Source of the DNA: Labrenzia sp. PHM005
Lineage (GTDB): Bacteria; Pseudomonadota; Alphaproteobacteria; Rhizobiales; Stappiaceae
Direction of reading: 5' to 3'
DNA length: 64,000 nucleotides
Assembly (NCBI RefSeq): GCF_006517275.1
Contig: NZ_CP041191.1
Coordinates: 924,501-988,500, forward strand
A program made the translations under genes and the position numbers. The notes under the pieces are model-generated. The model searched no databases. It was not told where the DNA came from and worked only from the letters and a program-made list of their open reading frames with translations. Positions 8,551-19,051 of this stretch are shown here, piece by piece. Every line of letters begins with the position of its first letter. Within the stretch, counting starts at the first letter, position 1.

Positions 8551-10833
8551 TTACGTCACATTGAACGCGGCAATTGCGGCCATGTTGACGATGTCGCTAT
8601 CCTTGGCGCCAAGCGGCACGATCTGAATCGATTTGTCGAAGCCGACCAGAAGTGGCCCAATGACCGTGGCACCGCCCAACTCCTGCAACATCTTCGTTGA
8701 AATCGACGCAGAGTGGAACGCCGGCATCACCAGGACATTGGCCGGTCCGGTCAGCCGGCAGAATGGGTAAGCCGCCATACGGTCTGTGTCGAGGGCCACA
8801 TCGGCAGCCATTTCACCGTCATATTCGAAATCAACCCGGCGCCGGTCGAGGATCTTCACTGCCTCAATAACCTTTTCCGAGCGCTCGCCCCGCGGGTGGC
8901 CAAAGGTGGAATAAGCGAGCATGGCGACGCGCGGCTCATAACCGAGCTTGCGGGCAACATGGGCTGCTTCTTCAGCGATATCCGCCAGCTCTTCCGAATT
9001 CGGCATATCGATTACCGCCGTATCGGCAACCAGAACGGTGCGCCCACGAGCCAACGCCAGAGAGACGCCAATCACGCGGTGACCCGGTTTCGGATCAATG
9101 GTCGCCCGAACCGTATCTAGCGCCACCGAATAATTCCGGGTGAGACCAGTCACCATGGCGTCGGCATCGCCACGCGCCACCATGATCGCACCCCAGAAAT
9201 TCCGGTCGTTGTTTACCATGCGCTGACAGTCCCGCAGCAAGTAACCGCGCCGCTGCAGACGACCATAGAGATACTGGGCATAATCGGAATTTCGGTCCGA
9301 TATCCGGGCATTCTGGATAGTAATACCCGGCCGGTTGATATCAACACCTGCCTGATCGGCCATCGATTGGATTTCGTCTTCGCGGCCAATGAGAATAGCT
9401 TCGCCCAACCCCTGACTGACGAAACTTGCTGCAGCCCGGATGGTCGGCTCTTCCTCACCTTCTGCAAACACAACGCGCTTCGGCTGTTGGCGGACCTTGG
9501 TAAAGATCCGCTGCAAAGTGCCAGCAACCGGATCTCGGCGGGCCGAGAGCTGGTGTTTGTAAGCTTCCATGTCGACGATTGGACGCTGGGCAACACCAGA
9601 ATCCATTGCTGCCTGAGCAACCGCAGGTGGGATCGCGTGAATGAGGCGCGGATCGAACGGGACCGGGATAATGTATTGCGGGCCGAATTTCGGCCGGTTG
9701 CCGCGGTAAGCCGCCGCCACTTCATCGGGCACTTCTTCGCGGGCAAGTTCCGCCAAAGCAGTGGCACAGGCAACTTTCATATCGTCGTTGATGGTTGTTG
9801 CCTGAACATCCAGCGCACCGCGGAAAATGTAAGGAAAACCAAGGACGTTGTTGACCTGGTTCGGATAGTCCGATCGTCCAGTGGCAACAATGGCATCGTC
9901 CCGAACTTCCGCAGCTTCTTCCGGAGTGATTTCCGGATCCGGATTGGCCATGGCAAAGATGATGGGGTTCGGTGCCATCACGCGCAGCATATCCGGGGTC
10001 AGCGCTCCTTTGACCGAAACGCCGAAGAAGACATCTGCACCCTTCATGGCGTCATAAAGCGAGCGGGCCTTGGTTTCGACGGCATGCGCCGACTTCCATT
10101 GGTTCATGCCCTCTTCACGGCCTTTGTAGATCACGCCTTTGGTGTCGCACAGCGTGACATTCTCATTCGGGACGCCCATTGCCTTGATAAGTTCGATACA
10201 GGCAATCCCGGCCGCGCCAGCGCCGTTACAAACAACCTTGGCATCCTTCATGTCCCGACCGGTCAGATGCAGGGCATTGATGAGGCCTGCCGCCGCGATG
10301 ATTGCCGTGCCATGCTGATCGTCATGGAACACTGGGATGTCCATCAACTCGCGCAAACGCTGCTCGATGATGAAACAATCCGGTGCCTTAATATCTTCCA
10401 GATTGATGCCGCCGAAAGACGGGCCCATGTAACGCACCGAATTGATGAATTCATCGACGTCTTGGGTATCCAGTTCCAGGTCGATGGAATCCACGTCTGC
10501 GAACCGCTTGAACAGAACTGACTTGCCTTCCATCACGGGTTTGGAGGCAAGCGCACCAAGGTTTCCGAGGCCCAGAATGGCTGACCCGTTGGAAATCACC
10601 GCGACCAGGTTGCCCTTGGTGGTGTAGTCGTAGGCACGGCTTGGGTCGTCCGCGATCGCCAGCACCGGCACCGCCACGCCAGGTGAATAGGCCAGCGACA
10701 AATCGCGCTGGGTCGCCATTGGTTTGGTCGGAGTGATTTCCAGCTTTCCGGGCCGTCCTTGCTGGTGAAATTGCAAGGCTTCCTGATCGGTAAAACTGAC
10801 GTTTGTCTTTGATGACGGTTTATCGGCGGACAT
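8551..10833 (-). CDS. maeB: NADP-type malic enzyme with phosphotransacetylase-like C-terminal domain
   Basis: The enzyme decarboxylates malate to pyruvate, producing NAD(P)H, and links the TCA cycle to gluconeogenesis. At 760 residues it has the two-part layout of the long bacterial malic enzymes. An N-terminal malic enzyme (about 1-430) carries [10 protein letters not shown], the [11 protein letters not shown] motif and a GAGAAGIA nucleotide-binding loop. A C-terminal phosphate acetyltransferase-like domain (about 440-760) begins at [16 protein letters not shown]. In rhizobia the C-terminal part is regulatory or structural rather than an active Pta. NAD (dme) versus NADP (tme/maeB) preference cannot be settled by eye. 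It diverges from mutS across about 235 bases. A palindrome without a T run (8504-8522) lies past its stop. Confidence 0.93.
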   Translation of the reverse strand: MSADKPSSKTNVSFTDQEALQFHQQGRPGKLEITPTKPMATQRDLSLAYSPGVAVPVLAIADDPSRAYDYTTKGNLVAVISNGSAILGLGNLGALASKPVMEGKSVLFKRFADVDSIDLELDTQDVDEFINSVRYMGPSFGGINLEDIKAPDCFIIEQRLRELMDIPVFHDDQHGTAIIAAAGLINALHLTGRDMKDAKVVCNGAGAAGIACIELIKAMGVPNENVTLCDTKGVIYKGREEGMNQWKSAHAVETKARSLYDAMKGADVFFGVSVKGALTPDMLRVMAPNPIIFAMANPDPEITPEEAAEVRDDAIVATGRSDYPNQVNNVLGFPYIFRGALDVQATTINDDMKVACATALAELAREEVPDEVAAAYRGNRPKFGPQYIIPVPFDPRLIHAIPPAVAQAAMDSGVAQRPIVDMEAYKHQLSARRDPVAGTLQRIFTKVRQQPKRVVFAEGEEEPTIRAAASFVSQGLGEAILIGREDEIQSMADQAGVDINRPGITIQNARISDRNSDYAQYLYGRLQRRGYLLRDCQRMVNNDRNFWGAIMVARGDADAMVTGLTRNYSVALDTVRATIDPKPGHRVIGVSLALARGRTVLVADTAVIDMPNSEELADIAEEAAHVARKLGYEPRVAMLAYSTFGHPRGERSEKVIEAVKILDRRRVDFEYDGEMAADVALDTDRMAAYPFCRLTGPANVLVMPAFHSASISTKMLQELGGATVIGPLLVGFDKSIQIVPLGAKDSDIVNMAAIAAFNVT

Positions 10834-11068
10834 GTTGCGGGCGTTTCCTTATTTTTTGGCGCGTCTGACGGCGGGGTATGACCTTATCTCCGGAAAATTG
10901 AAGCCTCAACCCAGGGGATCTAATCCCTTATGCGGATCAAGGCTGGCAGACGGGTAACCGGAACCCGTCGGTCTCTATTCACAACAAACTCTTTCTCCGG
11001 CACGGCATTGAGCCAGTTAGACCGATCTGGCGCTTTCACTTGGGTGCGGCTTGTTCTAGGTATCGGGA

Positions 11069-13789
11069 ATGACCCAGACGAATGCGCAAAAACCGGCTCC
11101 GGCAGACACCAAAGTCACGCCGATGATGGCTCAATTCATCGAGATCAAAACCGCCAACCCGGATAGTCTTTTATTCTATCGGATGGGCGATTTTTATGAG
11201 CTTTTTTTTGAAGATGCTGAAGTCGCAAGCCGGGCATTGGGCATCACACTGACCAAACGCGGCAAACACAAGGGCGAAGACATCCCAATGTGCGGCGTTC
11301 CCGTCCACGCTGCTGATGACTACTTGCAAAAGCTGATCGCGCTGGGCCACCGTGTCTCCGTTTGCGAACAGACCGAAGATCCGGCGGAAGCAAAAAAGCG
11401 CGGCTCAAAATCCGTTGTCCGGCGCGATGTGGTGCGCCTCGTCACACCCGGTACGCTCACCGAAGAGCGGCTTTTGGATGCGGGCACCAACAACTATCTG
11501 ATGGCGCTCACCCGGCTGAAAGGCGGATCTCTGGCGGGCGATGCGGTCTATGGATTGGCTTGGATCGACATGTCGACTGGCTCGTTTCAAGTGTCTGAGA
11601 CAGACCACCAGCGTCTTGCAGCCGATCTCGCCCAGGTCAGCCCCAAAGAACTGATCCTGGCCGACAATCTCTTGCAGGAACAAGAGCTGCGCCAGCAAGC
11701 CGAACTTTCCGGCGGAGCACTCTCACCGGTACCGCGCGCTTTTTTTGACAGTTCGACGGCGGCAGACCGACTGGCCCATTATTTCGGCGTCAAAACCCTC
11801 GACGGGTTCGGAACCTTTAGCCGCGCGGAACTTTCTGCCGCGGCCGGAATCTTGTCCTACATCGAAAAAACTCAGCTCGGCGAACGCCCGCCGCTCGACC
11901 CGCCAGTGCGAGAGGCGGGTGCCGGCCGCATGCTCATCGATCCGGCCACCCGCGCCAATCTGGAACTTGCGCGCACGCTGTCCGGCGAAAAACAAGGCTC
12001 GCTGCTTTCGACCATCGACCGGACTGTGACCGGCGGCGGCTCGCGGCTGCTTGCCAGCCGGCTCGCCGGGCCGCTCGTCAATGTCGACGCCATCCAGCGA
12101 CGACACGATGCAGTTGCGTTTTTCCTTGAAAACGAAATCATGCGCGAGGGCCTGCGCCAGACCCTAAAAGGCGCGCCGGATATGGCCCGCGCGCTGTCCC
12201 GTATTGCTTTGAACCGGGGTGGGCCGCGTGACATTCTGTCGATTGCACAAGGATTGGCGGCCGCGCGGGCGGTTCTCGACCAAACCGGCGCAACGCCCTC
12301 CGAAATCCCTGCGGAAATAGCTGCTGCCCGGGCGAGCCTGGATCAGGCCCCGCACGATCTCGGCGCTGAACTTGTGGCTGCGATCAAGGAAGAACCACCG
12401 CTTTTAAAACGTGACGGCAATTTTATCGCCACCGGCTACAACGCGGATCTCGATGAATTACGCGCGCTGCGCGATGAAAGCCGCAAGGTCATTGCTAAAC
12501 TGCAGGCTGATTACTCCGAAGAACTCGGTCTCCGGTCGCTAAAGATCAAGCACAACAATGTGCTCGGCTGGTTCATCGAAGCCCCGACCGCACAAACCGA
12601 AAAGCTGACGGCAGATCCCTCCCGCTTCATTCACCGGCAGACCATGGCAGGCGCCATGCGCTTCACCACGACGGAATTGGCGGATCTGGAATCGAAGATC
12701 GCCAGCGCCGGCGAACGGTCGCTTGCCATCGAACTGGAGATCTTCGACCGCCTGTCACAGGCGATCATCGATGCCGGCGATGCCATCAAGTCCGCGGCTC
12801 AGGGCCTGAGCATCCTGGATGTTTCTGGCGCCTTGGCCAAACTCGCCCAGGACGAAAACTATTCCCGGCCACAGGTCGATGACAGCCGCGCTTTTGACAT
12901 CAAGGGAGCCCGGCATCCTGTCGTTGAACTCGCGCTCAAAAAAGCGGGCGGGGAGAGTTTTGTCGCCAATGACGCCAATCTCGGGCCTGAGGCCGACGAA
13001 GATATCGGCCATATCTGGTTGATTACGGGTCCGAACATGGCCGGTAAATCGACTTTTCTGCGCCAGAACGCACTGATTGCTGTTCTCGCTCAGATGGGGT
13101 CGTTTGTTCCGGCGATTTCCGCACAGATTGGTGTTGTTGACCGGCTCTTCTCCCGTGTTGGTGCGGCCGACGATCTGGCGCGTGGGCGCTCGACCTTCAT
13201 GGTGGAGATGGTCGAAACCGCCGCGATCCTCAATCAGGCCGGTGACCGCTCGCTGGTGATTTTGGACGAGATCGGCCGGGGCACGGCGACCTTCGACGGG
13301 CTCTCCATTGCCTGGGCGACCATCGAGCACCTGCATGAGGTCAACAAGTCCCGCGCCCTCTTTGCCACGCACTATCACGAATTGACCGCGCTTTCCGGCA
13401 AGCTGGAACGGCTGTCGAATGCCACGGTGTCTGTGAAAGAGTGGAACGGTGAAGTGATCTTCCTGCACGAGATCGTGCCGGGTGCCGCCGACCGGTCCTA
13501 CGGCATTCAGGTCGCCAAGCTGGCCGGCCTTCCGGCAACGGTCGTCGAACGCTCCAAACAGGTGCTTTCCCAATTGGAAGAACAGGACCGCAACGCGCCG
13601 TCACAAAACCTGATCGACGAACTGCCGCTCTTTGCAACGCTCGCCCCGCCGCCCAGCGCGGCAGCAGCCAGCCAAGAGGCAGACCCGATCCACGAAGCCC
13701 TCGGCGGCTTCGACCCCGACGACATGACCCCGCGCGAAGCTCTGGAAGCCCTTTATAAGCTGAAGGGATTGCAGGTCAGCGAGGGGTAG
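11069..13789 (+). CDS. mutS: DNA mismatch repair protein MutS
   Basis: MutS recognises base mismatches and small loops and recruits MutL. The 906-residue product has the mismatch-contact motif [11 protein letters not shown] (domain I, about residues 32-42) and the connector and lever domains. The ABC-type ATPase has Walker [11 protein letters not shown], Walker B with [16 protein letters not shown], and the downstream ATHYHEL motif. The C-terminal tail about 830-900 matches the usual oligomerisation helix region ([16 protein letters not shown]). The ATG at 11069 was chosen because the family begins about here; no strong ribosome-binding site is visible. Upstream on the opposite strand is maeB. 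Confidence 0.97.
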   Translation: MTQTNAQKPAPADTKVTPMMAQFIEIKTANPDSLLFYRMGDFYELFFEDAEVASRALGITLTKRGKHKGEDIPMCGVPVHAADDYLQKLIALGHRVSVCEQTEDPAEAKKRGSKSVVRRDVVRLVTPGTLTEERLLDAGTNNYLMALTRLKGGSLAGDAVYGLAWIDMSTGSFQVSETDHQRLAADLAQVSPKELILADNLLQEQELRQQAELSGGALSPVPRAFFDSSTAADRLAHYFGVKTLDGFGTFSRAELSAAAGILSYIEKTQLGERPPLDPPVREAGAGRMLIDPATRANLELARTLSGEKQGSLLSTIDRTVTGGGSRLLASRLAGPLVNVDAIQRRHDAVAFFLENEIMREGLRQTLKGAPDMARALSRIALNRGGPRDILSIAQGLAAARAVLDQTGATPSEIPAEIAAARASLDQAPHDLGAELVAAIKEEPPLLKRDGNFIATGYNADLDELRALRDESRKVIAKLQADYSEELGLRSLKIKHNNVLGWFIEAPTAQTEKLTADPSRFIHRQTMAGAMRFTTTELADLESKIASAGERSLAIELEIFDRLSQAIIDAGDAIKSAAQGLSILDVSGALAKLAQDENYSRPQVDDSRAFDIKGARHPVVELALKKAGGESFVANDANLGPEADEDIGHIWLITGPNMAGKSTFLRQNALIAVLAQMGSFVPAISAQIGVVDRLFSRVGAADDLARGRSTFMVEMVETAAILNQAGDRSLVILDEIGRGTATFDGLSIAWATIEHLHEVNKSRALFATHYHELTALSGKLERLSNATVSVKEWNGEVIFLHEIVPGAADRSYGIQVAKLAGLPATVVERSKQVLSQLEEQDRNAPSQNLIDELPLFATLAPPPSAAAASQEADPIHEALGGFDPDDMTPREALEALYKLKGLQVSEG

Positions 13790-14135
13790 GGCCGTAACCA
13801 ATCAACGCTGCCAGGAACAAACGGACTAAGCCATTGATCGGCTCTTGCCGGGCTGCAAAAGCCAAAAGGTCGTCTTTCATCATTACCTACTTGATCCGGC
13901 ATGACGGGGGAAAGGGCGGAGCGCATCCTCTTTATTCACGCCGTCATCCCTGGCGCAGCGCAGCTAAGACCGAGGACCCACTCGTTTGCAGAGCGCCCTT
14001 GAATTGAACTCAAAATCTGCAGCAGGTGGAAAAGCGAGTAGATCCCCGCACGGGGGCGGGGATGACACACAGACGAATGTCGGTGCCCCTCGGTCAACTT
14101 ATTGGCTGCGAAATGGCTATGTCCAGATGTGCCAC
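13790..14135. other. Intergenic region holding a palindromic repeat
   Basis: These 346 bases separate mutS from the convergent PcfJ-like gene. The middle is the repeat at 13943-14066. The rest shows no credible ORF with coding character; open frames here run through the repeat or are antisense tails of the neighbours. No clear terminator for mutS was found. Confidence 0.5.
13943..14066. repeat. Dispersed palindromic intergenic element, copy 1
   Basis: The element is bounded by GTCATCCC (13943-13950) and its inverse GGGATGAC (14059-14066). It contains ACCCACTCGTTTGCAGAGC (13976-13994) and GAGTAGATC (14036-14044), which recur with the same 59-60 base spacing in copy 2 near 25000. It is noncoding and lies between convergent genes. 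It resembles the short palindromic repeats common in Rhizobiales intergenic regions. Confidence 0.7.
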
Positions 14136-15407
14136 CTATCCCGCCTGAACCGCTTGAATAATCTCCGCCAAAGCTTCGTCGTGGATCGGGGTGCCGTCTT
14201 CGCCCAGCGCGTCGAGCAGGGTCCAGTCGCCGTTGCCGGAAACTGCCAGGCACAGGGTCGCCGCCGGATGTCCGTCCCAATGATAAAAATAAAGATCCCC
14301 GGCCAGAATATCCGGCAGAAAGCGGGCAATGTTGTTGCGCATCCGCCGGTTTTCTTCTTCCAGCGCAGCACCGGTCTGAAGCGGGGATAGCTGAGAGGCT
14401 GCCGGAATAGGCGGTGGTGGAAACTCCCGGCTGCGTGTCGCGATGGTCGTCCAATGTGTCGACCACCAATTCAGGCTTTGCGGAGCTTTGGCGTCCCTTA
14501 GTGCTTTCAAAGCCGCCGGGCGCTCCGATAAGGTCAGGTTTCTGAGGCCAAAGTGTACCGTGTGCAGGATGCGGGCGAAGGAAAGACCCTTGCCCAAAAG
14601 CGCGCGTATATCGGCCTTTTCCGGCCAACCTGTCTCACTAAGTATCGCCTCGGTGACCTCGTCCTTTAATCGGACAAGGTCTTTGAGGTCCAAAGATCCG
14701 TTTTTGCTGTTGAGCGCGGATTTGATGGCCCGCCGCTCCAAAATACCGGATCCCGGCGGTATCTGCTCCAGGAGTGCCAGTATGGGTGCTTCGGGACACC
14801 GGCCGAGATACCGGCGCAGAACGGTTTCCCGGGTTGTCTCATCCAGAAAATTCGCAAATTGCTGACGCTGTTGAGGGCGGATCCGGCCAGCAGCACAAAA
14901 CAATTCCAGCATCAAAGAAAGTGTGCCGAGGCGGCCAAGTGCCGTTTGCTGATGCACCTTGCGCCACAGTCCAGGCGCGCGGCGGAAAAGATCCATCAGC
15001 AGCCATTGCTGGTTGCCAAATGGGGCCGCCAGCCGGACCAGGATCCGAGGCAAGGTCGCGATGAATTCTTGAAGCGCCGTATCTGCGCCCGGTCCTGCGG
15101 CTATACCGGTGCCCAGTGTTTTTGGGTGATGGGCAAGAACACTTCTCAGCCCGGTCGTGCGGCCATAATCTGGCGCCTCAAAAACCGGCCAATCCGGCAG
15201 GAAATCCTCCGGGTCCCGATGCTGGCGCTGGATCTTGCAGCCAAATGGCTGATCCCAATAGCAATAGACGACCGCATTCTCGCCCGACCGCTCGGCCAGG
15301 CCTTCGTTGGTCCAGTCATAACTTGCATAGGTCGGCGGCAACGCCCGTTCCGGTTTTTCATCCAGCGCAAGCTGCTGCTGATCCGCCAAGCTCTCCTTTA
15401 ATGCCAT
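14136..15407 (-). CDS. Uncharacterised protein with possible PcfJ-like C-terminal domain
   Basis: I do not recognise the full-length family. With the ATG at 15407 (MALKESLADQQQ) the product has 423 residues; the frame stays open to a TTG at 15539, so up to 44 more residues are possible. No signal peptide or membrane segment is visible. The middle is helical and rich in Leu and Arg. The end (about 345-415) has the order seen in PcfJ-like proteins: an acidic LEEENRRMRNNIARF helix where PcfJ has EGxxMxHCV, then GDLYFY, a PAATLCLAV strand and W.LLDALGEDG. The Cys-His pair typical of PcfJ is absent. The function is unknown. Confidence 0.7.
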   Translation of the reverse strand: MALKESLADQQQLALDEKPERALPPTYASYDWTNEGLAERSGENAVVYCYWDQPFGCKIQRQHRDPEDFLPDWPVFEAPDYGRTTGLRSVLAHHPKTLGTGIAAGPGADTALQEFIATLPRILVRLAAPFGNQQWLLMDLFRRAPGLWRKVHQQTALGRLGTLSLMLELFCAAGRIRPQQRQQFANFLDETTRETVLRRYLGRCPEAPILALLEQIPPGSGILERRAIKSALNSKNGSLDLKDLVRLKDEVTEAILSETGWPEKADIRALLGKGLSFARILHTVHFGLRNLTLSERPAALKALRDAKAPQSLNWWSTHWTTIATRSREFPPPPIPAASQLSPLQTGAALEEENRRMRNNIARFLPDILAGDLYFYHWDGHPAATLCLAVSGNGDWTLLDALGEDGTPIHDEALAEIIQAVQAG

Positions 15408-15657
15408 GTCGCTCTCTTCAGCGCTTATTCGATCAGGTAAACCCTGATCAAGCAGAGCCCCTACGGCAACGCTGCGGACGGATTCGTTTCCCGATATGCA
15501 CAAGGCACCCCTGCGGTCGGCAAATTTTGCCGAGTTCAACCATATGAGAAGGTTGCTTCAGGGCGAAATGCTACTCCCAGTGATGACAGGCCTCTTGGAG
15601 TGCGCTAGAATTCGGATCTCTTCTTGGATTGCCTGACTAATTTCAGAAGGCGTTTTC

Positions 15658-16842
15658 GTGTTCAAATTCAAACCTTTGCCGCGTCAGGCCGCGCTGATCT
15701 TTGCGCTGCTTCTGACAAACAGCATTTGTATTTCCGCACTTGTTCCAATGATGGGCTTTTTCATCGTTGAAGGACTTGGGCAGGCACCGTGGCAGATCGG
15801 GCTTTATTCCGGATTGGTGTTGCCTTTGACGCTTGTTGCCAATCGCTGGTGCGGCGAGAGGTTGGATCACGGCGTTGCGATCAGAAAACTGCTTTTGATC
15901 TCTGTTTGCTCTTTTTTGGCCCTGACTGCGGTCCTGATACAGACGGCTAGCTTTTACGTTCTACTCGCCATCGCCCCTTTGATGAGCCTTGCCAACATGG
16001 GCTCTGGAACCATTTTCACATTCGGCCGACTTTATGCTGAAAAGCACGGTCTGGATATTGGCAAACTCAATTCGTGGCTGCGTATGGCGGTTTCGCTCGC
16101 TTGGATGATCGGCCCAGCCGCCGCCTTCAGCCTGTCTGCCACTTTCGGATTTACTACCGCTTTCGCGATCTCATTTGTTCTTGGTGTCTGTTATCTCATT
16201 CTCTGGCACGTTGTTGTTCCCAAAGAATTCCGGGCGCCACCGCGGCCGAAAAAAGACGCCCAGACTGACCCGATGAATTGGGGTCTGTTGATCGCCGCCA
16301 CCATCTGCCTTGGTTTTGTGATCACCAATTCCCTGTTTCTATCGGCGATGCCGCTGTATTTTGTTCAGGAAACCGGACTGCCGGGTTCAACACCGGGTTT
16401 CGCCTTGTCGGTCAAGTGCCTTGTCGAAGTGTTCGTAATTTTCGGCTCCGTCCGATTGGCAGAACGGGTGGGGGTTCGTCCGGTGCTGTTTCTCGCCGCA
16501 GTTCTGGCCGTCATCAGCATGGTCTTGTTCTCCCACGCCACCACCTTGTGGCAGGTGCTCTCAATCGCCGTTTTGGAAGGAACCTATTATGGCCTGTTCG
16601 CGGGACTTTCGATCACCTTTGTGCAGAGCTTTGCGCCGGACCGGCCGGGCCGGGCAACAGCCGTCTACATGAACAGCTTGTTTTTTGGCGGGTTTATCGG
16701 CAGCGTTTCGATGGGTTTCATCGCAAGCGCCACCAATTTCAAAGTGGTCTTATATGTTGCCGCTGCCGCATCGCTTGTTTCCATGATCGTTCTTCTGGCA
16801 ACAGCGCGGGTCCAGCCGAAAACTATCGAAGAGCGGGCCTGA
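15658..16842 (+). CDS. MFS transporter, sugar efflux (SetA/SetB-like) family
   Basis: This is a 12-segment inner-membrane major facilitator of 394 residues. It shares the SET-family landmarks: an NSWLRMAVSLAWMIGPAAAF segment after TM4, where SetA has an LRAQ.SLAWVIGPPLA motif, and the NSLFLSAMPLYFVQE start of the C-terminal half. SET proteins export sugars or sugar analogues. The substrate here is unknown, and a general drug/metabolite exporter is possible. Translation most likely starts at the GTG at 15658, preceded by AGAAGG at 15646-15651; no ATG is available before the first membrane segment. It diverges from the PcfJ-like gene and converges with a lipoprotein gene. Confidence 0.85.
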   Translation: MFKFKPLPRQAALIFALLLTNSICISALVPMMGFFIVEGLGQAPWQIGLYSGLVLPLTLVANRWCGERLDHGVAIRKLLLISVCSFLALTAVLIQTASFYVLLAIAPLMSLANMGSGTIFTFGRLYAEKHGLDIGKLNSWLRMAVSLAWMIGPAAAFSLSATFGFTTAFAISFVLGVCYLILWHVVVPKEFRAPPRPKKDAQTDPMNWGLLIAATICLGFVITNSLFLSAMPLYFVQETGLPGSTPGFALSVKCLVEVFVIFGSVRLAERVGVRPVLFLAAVLAVISMVLFSHATTLWQVLSIAVLEGTYYGLFAGLSITFVQSFAPDRPGRATAVYMNSLFFGGFIGSVSMGFIASATNFKVVLYVAAAASLVSMIVLLATARVQPKTIEERA

Positions 16843-16865
16843 GGCGAGCGGAGTGCTGTTAAAAA

Positions 16866-17510
16866 CTATCCGCCGTAACCCGGTATGACCGCTGCGGCTT
16901 GCGCGTTTACTGCTTCGAGCGTCTCTTCATATTCGCGTTGCCGGTCCCGCAACCGCCATTTTAGATCCTGCTCCTCGAAACGGGCGTTCTGGAGATCTTG
17001 GCGTTTGTCGTTCCGGTCATTGCGGCAGTTCTGCAAATCCTCGCCGGATTTGCCGCCGCAACTGAAATCATCCAGTTCAGACCTCAGGCGCGTGATTTGC
17101 CGTTCTTTGGAGGACAACAGTGTTTCAAGATCGCGCACCCTGTCTTCTGCGGTCCAGATCCGGCGACCGAGTGCGTGACTGCTTTCAAAGGCGGCTGCCA
17201 GCTGTACAGGACAAATATTGTTCAATCGCTTGCCTTGGCGGCCAAGCGAAAATCCATTTTGCGGCGTGCAATAAATGAGGACGCCCTGGTTCCACCCGTT
17301 TCGATACAAAGCTGCATCCGGCGTTACTCCGTGGCGGCCGCAATCCTTGACGATTTTTTCAAACCGCGACAAATCATGACCGTTGGCAGCATCAGCTTGT
17401 CCAAGGGCTTCCCAGTCTCCAGCCACACACTGTTCTTGAGAAACGGTTTCACATCCGGCCAGCAGCAACAATGCGCCGAGAGCGCCAAGTATCCAGAAGC
17501 ATTTTTTCAT
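16866..17510 (-). CDS. Lipoprotein, DUF2799 family
   Basis: This 214-residue predicted lipoprotein has a signal sequence with the lipobox LLAGC (Cys19). The N-terminal half has the DUF2799 pattern: CVAGDWEALGQADAANG, where the family usually has W...G..DG..G, the CGRHGVTPDAALYRNGWNQG segment, and the ...YCTPQNGFSLGRQGK segment with F.CP-like NICPVQ. The C-terminal half (about 120-205) is a charged coiled coil. DUF2799 proteins are envelope lipoproteins of unknown function. It converges with the MFS gene, 23 bases apart. Confidence 0.85.
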   Translation of the reverse strand: MKKCFWILGALGALLLLAGCETVSQEQCVAGDWEALGQADAANGHDLSRFEKIVKDCGRHGVTPDAALYRNGWNQGVLIYCTPQNGFSLGRQGKRLNNICPVQLAAAFESSHALGRRIWTAEDRVRDLETLLSSKERQITRLRSELDDFSCGGKSGEDLQNCRNDRNDKRQDLQNARFEEQDLKWRLRDRQREYEETLEAVNAQAAAVIPGYGG

Positions 17511-17682
17511 GAGCCAATTCCAGGAAGAACCCTAAAAAACAGTTTTTCAAGACTGCCGAGCTCTAGGGCATCCATGCCCGGAAAAACAATGGCTTGAGAT
17601 GGCAAATACCAGAAATCTCACAATGTGTGTTCTGTGCACAACACAGGATAGCTCGGCTCATAGTCAAACAGGTGCCGGGTAC

Positions 17683-18204
17683 TCAGACACCGCCGGACTT
17701 CGCCGTCGCCAATGCATTCGCCATCGCGCCAGCAAAGCTAGTGCGGTCTTCCGGATTGAGGAAGTTGCCCAAATCCACTGTTTCACCGCGGCTGGTGAGG
17801 GAAATCTTCGTTACGCCTTCGTCTTCGATCTTGTCGACAGACATGCGCACCCACAAAGGATTGAACCGGTATTCCAGCTGCCGTTTGCCAGGACCAACTT
17901 TGCGGATGAGAATTTCATGCCGCGAGAGGCGGATTTCTTCAAACTGACGGGCGGCCGCATAGTTTAGGCGGAACGCCAGCCAAATCAGTGCCATATCGAG
18001 ACCGAAAAAACCAAAGACCGGCCAGGCGCCAATGCTCCAGAACAAGATGCCAGCAACAAAGCTGACCAGCCCCAGACACAGCATGAGGATCAAAAACCCG
18101 TTTGGCCCAAGCGAACGGTATGGCGTCAAGACAGCGGTAAAAAACGGCCGGTCGTCGCTTTCTGTATTGTCAAAACTGCTCTGATCTGGATTGTTCGGGG
18201 TCAT
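17683..18204 (-). CDS. DUF2244 family membrane protein
   Basis: The product has 173 residues with two hydrophobic segments (about 37-57 and 60-80). A soluble C-terminal domain begins AARQFEEIRLSRHEILIRKV and continues with a basic GPGKRQLEYRFNPLWVRM stretch. That is the usual DUF2244 layout, a family common in alphaproteobacteria and of unknown function. The Thr-Pro-Tyr-Arg-Ser-Leu motif before the first membrane segment is typical. The gene is divergent from nth, their starts lying within about 25 bases of each other, so their promoters must overlap the opposite coding ends. Confidence 0.88.
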   Translation of the reverse strand: MTPNNPDQSSFDNTESDDRPFFTAVLTPYRSLGPNGFLILMLCLGLVSFVAGILFWSIGAWPVFGFFGLDMALIWLAFRLNYAAARQFEEIRLSRHEILIRKVGPGKRQLEYRFNPLWVRMSVDKIEDEGVTKISLTSRGETVDLGNFLNPEDRTSFAGAMANALATAKSGGV

Positions 18205-18226
18205 GGAGAGGAATTATAGAGAGAAG

Positions 18227-19051
18227 ATGACGCAAGCAAAGAGCCCGATTTCCGGCAAAACAGGCAAACGTTCCAGCCAAACCGCAAAACCCCGCAAAAA
18301 AGCGCCATCCGTCGACAACCCCGGCAAGGTTTTAAAACGCTCCCGCTATTCCAAGGCGGAGACCTACGAAATCTTCCAAAGGTTTCATGCGGACAATCCT
18401 GAACCGGAAGGGGAACTGGATTACACCAACGCCTACACGCTGCTGGTGGCAGTTCTCTTGTCGGCGCAGGCAACCGATGTCGGTGTGAACCGGGCGACCA
18501 AACATCTTTTCCAGATTGCCGATACGCCAGAAAAAATGGTCGCGCTTGGCGAAGACAAGGTGCGCGAGGAAGTCCGCACCATTGGGCTGTTCAAGACCAA
18601 AGCCAAGAACGTCATTTTGATGTCGCAGCAGCTGATCCGCGACCATGGCGGAAAGGTGCCGGAGGACCGCGAAGCGCTGGAAGCCTTGCCTGGCGTTGGC
18701 CGCAAAACAGCCAACGTGGTTTTGAACATCTTCTTCGGCCATCCGACGATTGCGGTCGACACCCACCTTTTCCGGCTCGGCAACCGGATCGGCATTGCGC
18801 CTGGCAAAACGCCGCTGGACGTCGAAAAGTCGATGGAAAAAGCCGTGCCGAAAGAGTTTTCCCTACACGCCCACCACTGGCTGATCCTGCATGGACGCTA
18901 CATCTGCAAAGCTCGCAAACCGGAATGCAAACGCTGTGTGATCTATGACCTGTGCCGCAGCCCGGAGAAAGAAAAGTTCGATGCCGTGCCGGATATTGCA
19001 GAACGCACTGCGGTGATGGTCGCTCATGGAAAGACGAGGCTGACAGCTTGA
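18227..19051 (+). CDS. nth: Endonuclease III (DNA glycosylase/AP lyase)
   Basis: Nth excises oxidised pyrimidines and cleaves the abasic strand. The HhH-GPD core shows LLSAQATD, the helix-hairpin-helix LPGVGRKTANVV with its catalytic Lys, and VDTHLFRLGNR with the catalytic Asp. The iron-sulfur ligands follow the C-x6-C-x2-C-x5-C pattern (CKARKPECKRC..C). The ATG at 18227 gives 274 residues, with a basic, Lys/Ser/Pro-rich N-terminal extension of about 45 residues compared with the 211-residue E. coli enzyme. Earlier in-frame starts exist at 18191 (TTG) and 18203 (ATG). The stop overlaps the start of the next gene by one base (TGATG). Confidence 0.95.
   Translation: MTQAKSPISGKTGKRSSQTAKPRKKAPSVDNPGKVLKRSRYSKAETYEIFQRFHADNPEPEGELDYTNAYTLLVAVLLSAQATDVGVNRATKHLFQIADTPEKMVALGEDKVREEVRTIGLFKTKAKNVILMSQQLIRDHGGKVPEDREALEALPGVGRKTANVVLNIFFGHPTIAVDTHLFRLGNRIGIAPGKTPLDVEKSMEKAVPKEFSLHAHHWLILHGRYICKARKPECKRCVIYDLCRSPEKEKFDAVPDIAERTAVMVAHGKTRLTA

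Noticed and set aside
9367..10521. 384-codon plus-strand frame within the malic enzyme gene
   Set aside because: It lies wholly antisense to a well-recognised malic enzyme and shows no family motifs.
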